The position numbers were made by a program, and so were the translations under genes. Positions 59,796 to 64,000 of a stretch of DNA of 64,000 bases are shown piece after piece. The DNA lies in NCBI GenBank assembly GCA_029964075.1, contig CM057133.1, positions 11,556,699-11,620,698 on the forward strand, read 5' to 3'. The stretch's first letter is position 1. Each line of letters begins with the position of its first letter. The DNA comes from Patiria pectinifera. Its lineage: Eukaryota > Echinodermata > Asteroidea > Valvatida > Asterinidae. Under the pieces are notes generated by a model. That model had not been told where the DNA came from and did not search any database. It saw nothing but the letters and a program-made list of their open reading frames with translations.

Positions 59796-62700
59796 ATGGG
59801 TCAGAGTACCTCGTCAGTTTCGAATTCCAACAATATCAACAGAGGTAATATAATTCATGTTATGTTTTTGGTTTATTTCTTGACCATGTTGATATTGACA
59901 AATAAATATTTTGCATTTCAATTTTCATATAATCATGTGATTGGAAATGGACACCAGGGACACATAATGGAATGTTGACGATTTGGGAAAGCCCCTGGAC
60001 CTTGTTCTTAACTTACGGCTTATAGTGGTTGTGTAAAAAGTATATGGACCGTATGCGTTGTAGGCGTCTCAAAGCAAAGGGTATTCTTTGTTTTCTAATT
60101 ATGAATACAAGATAGATTATGCCTTTCTAAGCTTCTAATTAGTAGAAGTATACTTGCCTTACCTTGTTGGCTTCCTCTGAGGCTATGTCTAACCAACATT
60201 AGATTCAACGCATTAGTCTTTCTGGTGGTAATTACCCTCATGAATTGTATTCGTTTATTTAAATATCACAATGACTGTATTATTATACCTATATATATTA
60301 TTTTTATCCAACTTTGAATTGGTTTATTGGAGAGTGCTAAATAAATGGCAACTGAATTGAATTGAATTGAACATATCATACATGTAAGTCTAATTCCCCA
60401 CTGCAGTAACATGTCTAACAATACATTGCCTAACATGTTTCCAAGTTCCACCTAAACACATAATCATGATAATCTCTCATGGGTCATCATGGTCTTGGTT
60501 TGTGGGAGCATGATAGGGAGACGGAAAATATGTCAACAAATTTTTTTTTTGAAAAAAAATCGAAAATCCCAAATTCACTTTTTTTCCAACATAATTATTT
60601 GCAACATGTGGAATGATATGTTAACATGACTCCACTGCGGATATTTTTTTTAGGTAGTGTATATTTTGCCGGAGGTAACGCCGGCAAACTAACGTTTACT
60701 AAAGGTTTGCCGGCGGCAATCCATATCAACAGAGGGCGCTGTACTCTTTAAGATAGGGCTGAATTATAAGATGTATTAAATTCTCATCAAAGTTGAGAAG
60801 CATAGTCGGGGCAGTGGTTAAGCAATGGGTCTAGTGAGTGGGATGTCCCGAGTTCGAATCCTGATCCCCGCCACAATTTTAAGGTTTTTTTTCCCATCCC
60901 CAAATAAATAAGAATATTCTTCTTTTATTATTTTAATATGTCTCAAACATTTTATTGCAGAGTATTACTTTTTCTTTTTCAGATTTGTGGCTCTGGCGGA
61001 TTTTTTTTAAAGGGAAATAAAGTCCGAAATTATAAAATGGTCTGATTCCCATTTTGTAAATACAAAAATACAACGATAGTATTGGCATGGAGCCAGACTA
61101 AAATTTGTCACCGGAAAATGTTTAAGTACAAAAACACAGTAACTGCGCATGTTCAGTGCATATCCGGCAAACTAACGTTTACTGAAGGTTTGCCGTCTCC
61201 GGCAAAATATCCACTGCCTTTTTTTTAACATAATGCGGTTTTAACTTGTAAAACTAAAGAAATTGCATCTTTAAAACACGGCTATAAAAGTACAATTATG
61301 CTTAAATTAATTATACTGTTAAATTGACATGAAAAGTGTACAGCCCCATAGTCTACAGCCTTAATGCGCCTACCAAATGTAACCATAAATCAAATGTAGC
61401 CAAAAATAACCATCAAGTTTTAGATTGAAATAATTTCAAGCAAAACACTTTTACATAGGCCTATATTTGTCTACTTTCATGTACATAGGTCAGACCTCCA
61501 CTTCAGGTGCTGGCTACCAGCCTTCCAATAGGTCTCGACCAGCTGGAACAACGACAGAGCGCCGGCGAACATGTTCGGGAGCAGGATCCTCATCAAGCGG
61601 CTACAGGCCAAAGCCCAGTCGGAGTCACGGGCCACCGCCAGCAACCAGAGTCAGCTGGCCTCATCATGCCATCCAACCCCTGGATTCACGCTTGCAGCCG
61701 GCCAACAACCGGCACAGCCCCAGTGACTTTCATTTCCACCTGATCCACGGCAGGAACATTGTGCTGTCTGCGGATTCCAAGACGGCATCCCGCATGGGCA
61801 GCTTCTGCAACGCACTCGTCTTCACCCACAGGGCGATACACGTGGGTGAGATCCTCCACTTCGAACTGATCCAGAACACGGCAGGCTGGAGCGGGGTGTT
61901 GCGCTTTGGTTACACATCACAGGACCCTATGACGTTACGCGCCAATGGAATCCCTAAATATGCGTGTCCAGACCTTACCGCGAGGACTGGGAACTGGGCC
62001 AAGGCTGTGAGGGAAAACTGTGCTAAGCACAGCAATGTACTTAACTTTGTGCTAAGCGAGGATGGGACGGTGTACTTCAGTGTCAACCAGGAGCCTTTTA
62101 TGGAGTTTTTCAATGGGGTGGACATTACTAGGCCTGTCTGGGGGGTCATTGATGTCTACGGCAATACAACGGGAGTCAGAATTGTTGGTAGGTTACATTT
62201 TAAAAGAGAATCGTCCAACAGAGGAAAATTTACATTTTTACCACTTAGGAATTTGAAATTTGTTTTAGTAATCTTACAGAAAAACAACGCAAGAATTGTT
62301 TCATTTGTTACATTATAACTCTTGGCTGTTTCTTCGTTACTCATCAAAACTATAAATTGTGACCACTCAACAAAATTAATTTTGCAAATTCTAACCATGC
62401 AGAGCAATAGGAACAAGAATGATCTTCACCCACATGCATGTACCATCTGCATACATCTATTATTCAACTACATAAAAAAAAACTGGCAGGTGGGTAACTG
62501 TCATCAAGACTCATTTCATTGGATCCTGTCACAAATGGATATAAAATCCCTAAACTGCCTTGCAATGTATTTAATGTCTTTGTGTGCTCAGTGCTTCTCT
62601 GTACTGTTTGCTTGTTCCAGATACGTTCCCAACTTCCAATAGGATATCGAGTCGAGGTGCCTCAGTGAGCTCTAGCTTCCAGGATTCCTTGCGGCTCGTC

Positions 62701-64000
62701 TCAGATCTCCTTCCAGGTAGCAGCCGGGCGTCTCCCGCGGCAAGCAGCAGTGGTGCTCGCTCTAATGCCCCAAAGCCAGGGTCGCTGCCGCTTCACACTG
62801 TTCACGGCTTCAACATTATACTTACAGAGGGGAATGCAGTCGCTGACCGGAAGGCATCTAGTGTCAGTGGTGGGATCACCTTCACGAGTCGCCCCGTCGA
62901 GTGTGACGAGCGGGTCCTGATCAAGGTCCTAGTCGTCAATCACTGCTACATTGGACACATGGGTGTTGGATTGACATCGTGCGACCCGGCTTCCCTAGAC
63001 TTAGACACGTTACCCCAGGAGGCAGAAGACATTTGTGATCGCAAGGAATACTGGGTCATGTCCCGGGATTATGACACCTTGGAGGAAGGGGCTTGTCTAG
63101 GTTTCACTCTGGGCAGGGACGGCCGATTCCACATGGCTGGACCTGAGGGTGTCAACGATAAGGTCCTGATGCATGTTGATACTTCCACTCCACTGTGGAT
63201 GTTCTTTGACTTGTACGGGACGACACAGACTGTTAAAGTATTAGGTAAGACTTTCTTTTTTGGGTAGGATTACAGATGTTACTAAGACCCTGGTTTTTAC
63301 ACAAAAATATTCAGTCAAATTGTCGTTTCTGTATCTTTTAAAATGGGCCAAACATGAAATGCAAGTTTCAGAATGTCAAAAGGTCATATCTCACTTAAAA
63401 TAACCCTGATGTACACACAAAGTCAATAGACGTTGAGAAACAACCTTGTTGCACAGAGCGTATTCGCACGGGATACGACTTTGTTGCAGATAGATGCAAC
63501 AAAATGATAACTAGGTTGCCGACTTTGTGCTAACGAACTTGGAGGCCAAAGTTGCTTAGGCTAGTGTAGCCAAAGGCTTGCAGTTTTTATTCGCTTGATT
63601 GATCAATCTGTGGCTTATTTGGTTACATTTTCCAGTTACATTAATCAAAAACTCCTTTGGGAAATGAAGGCTTCCTTCCAGAAGGCAGAAGAATGTGCTA
63701 AACATTTGCATGTCAAAGATCTGAACAATTCCAGTTTGAGAAAATGTTGTCCGGTTGTTAATTACATTCTGCAGGTGCACTGAAGAACATGCCTCCACCA
63801 CCTCCCCCACCCCCGCTGCCCATTCCTGATGGGGAGGTCAACGACATCAATCTGAATATATTTGACGAGGCCCAGGGTGCAATAGCCGCAACCAATGCAG
63901 CGGCCGCCGAAACGCAGCCAGTCCCCACACCCCCTCCACGAATCAGCTCAGCCTCTGGGGGTAAAAATGCGGCGTCCTCGGCCAACCCGAAACCTCGGCG
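59796..64000 (+). CDS. NEURL1: Neuralized E3 ligase, 5' part (NEURL1)
   Basis: Exons 59796-59844, 61489-62187, 62621-63244, 63775 to beyond 64000; GT-AG with consistent phase. Neuralized is a ubiquitin ligase that drives Delta endocytosis in Notch signalling and acts at the plasma membrane. The start MGQSTSS fits an N-myristoylation signal, as in the known MGNNFSS start. After a Ser/Arg/Pro-rich linker, NHR1 lies at about residues 95-249 (FHLIHGRNIVLS, SFCNALVFT, GWSGVLRFGYTSQDP, PKYACPDL, VWGVIDVYGNTTGVRIV). NHR2 lies at about 305-457 (TVHGFNIILTEGN, GITFTSRPV, GVGLTSCDP, REYW-like DRKEYWVM, PLWMFFDLYGTTQTVKVLG). Exon 4 starts with a poly-Pro run. The C-terminal RING should lie right of the window. 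Intron 1 holds a tRNA-carrying TIR element. Confidence 0.93.
60653..61218 (+). mobile_element. TIR element carrying a tRNA-like sequence, copy 2
   Basis: The ends are GGTAGTGTATATTTTGCCGG and, inverted, GGCAGTGGATATTTTGCCGG; flanks on both sides read TTTTTTTTA, compatible with an 8-base target duplication (hAT-like). The interior contains GGGGCAGTGGTTAAGC and GAGTTCGAATCC with CCCCGCCA, a tRNA-like pair in plus orientation. It lies in NEURL1 intron 1 and is the inverted homologue of 57864-58415. Confidence 0.8.

Noticed and set aside
60805-60875. Possible functional tRNA gene (plus strand)
   Set aside because: Same repeated element as at 58.2 kb; the 5' acceptor strand is missing although CCCCGCCA is present at the 3' side.

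Overview
The window is animal nuclear DNA. Coding sequence is split into short exons with GT-AG introns, and the spaces between are full of tRNA-derived SINEs, LINE 3' ends, foldback and terminal-inverted-repeat (TIR) elements and minisatellites. The proteins all have vertebrate orthologues, but the gene order, compact introns and repeat style suggest an invertebrate deuterostome. An echinoderm or hemichordate is my best guess and amphioxus is possible; the species cannot be fixed from sequence alone. I found no bacterial, phage or CRISPR content.

Layout: (1) 17-6599 and 10738-20633, minus strand: two head-to-tail PYROXD2 paralogues (FAD-dependent, probably mitochondrial oxidoreductases). Both have intact frames and the same exon phases; the 3' end of the first lies beyond the left edge. 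(2) 20.6-30.5 kb: intergenic, mostly repeats. (3) 30500-36012, minus: a four-pass MS4A/CD20-like membrane protein with a polyglutamine/proline-rich tail. (4) 36.2-40.3 kb: three inverted-repeat elements and a LINE 3' end. (5) 40389-47539, minus: ENO4 (enolase 4), head-to-head with (6) 48464-51207, plus: ANKRD53. (7) 55077-58571, minus: TEX261, convergent with ANKRD53 and head-to-head with (8) 59796-64000, plus: the 5' part of neuralized (NEURL1), truncated by the right edge before its RING domain.

The genes do not form one pathway; they are neighbours through ancestral linkage. From memory, human ANKRD53 and TEX261 are also adjacent and convergent (2p13), and PYROXD2, NEURL1 and ENO4 all lie on 10q24-q25.

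The most notable signals are: exon 9 of the two PYROXD2 genes is about 97% identical while most other exons are clearly diverged (probable gene conversion); each PYROXD2 gene carries one decayed tandem copy of one of its own exons; a roughly 1.06 kb TIR element has four near-perfect palindromes built on TGACGTCA or its variants; a TIR element with perfect 45-bp ends lies between TEX261 and NEURL1 and is flanked by inverted copies of a tRNA-carrying element, one in intron 1 of each gene; short tandem arrays end in a shared AGTGTTGTAGT / ACAACACT motif; and hairpins match the histone mRNA 3' stem-loop although no histone gene is present.

Exon boundaries were set by hand from GT-AG sites, reading-frame continuity and remembered family proteins. 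No alignment or database search was run.
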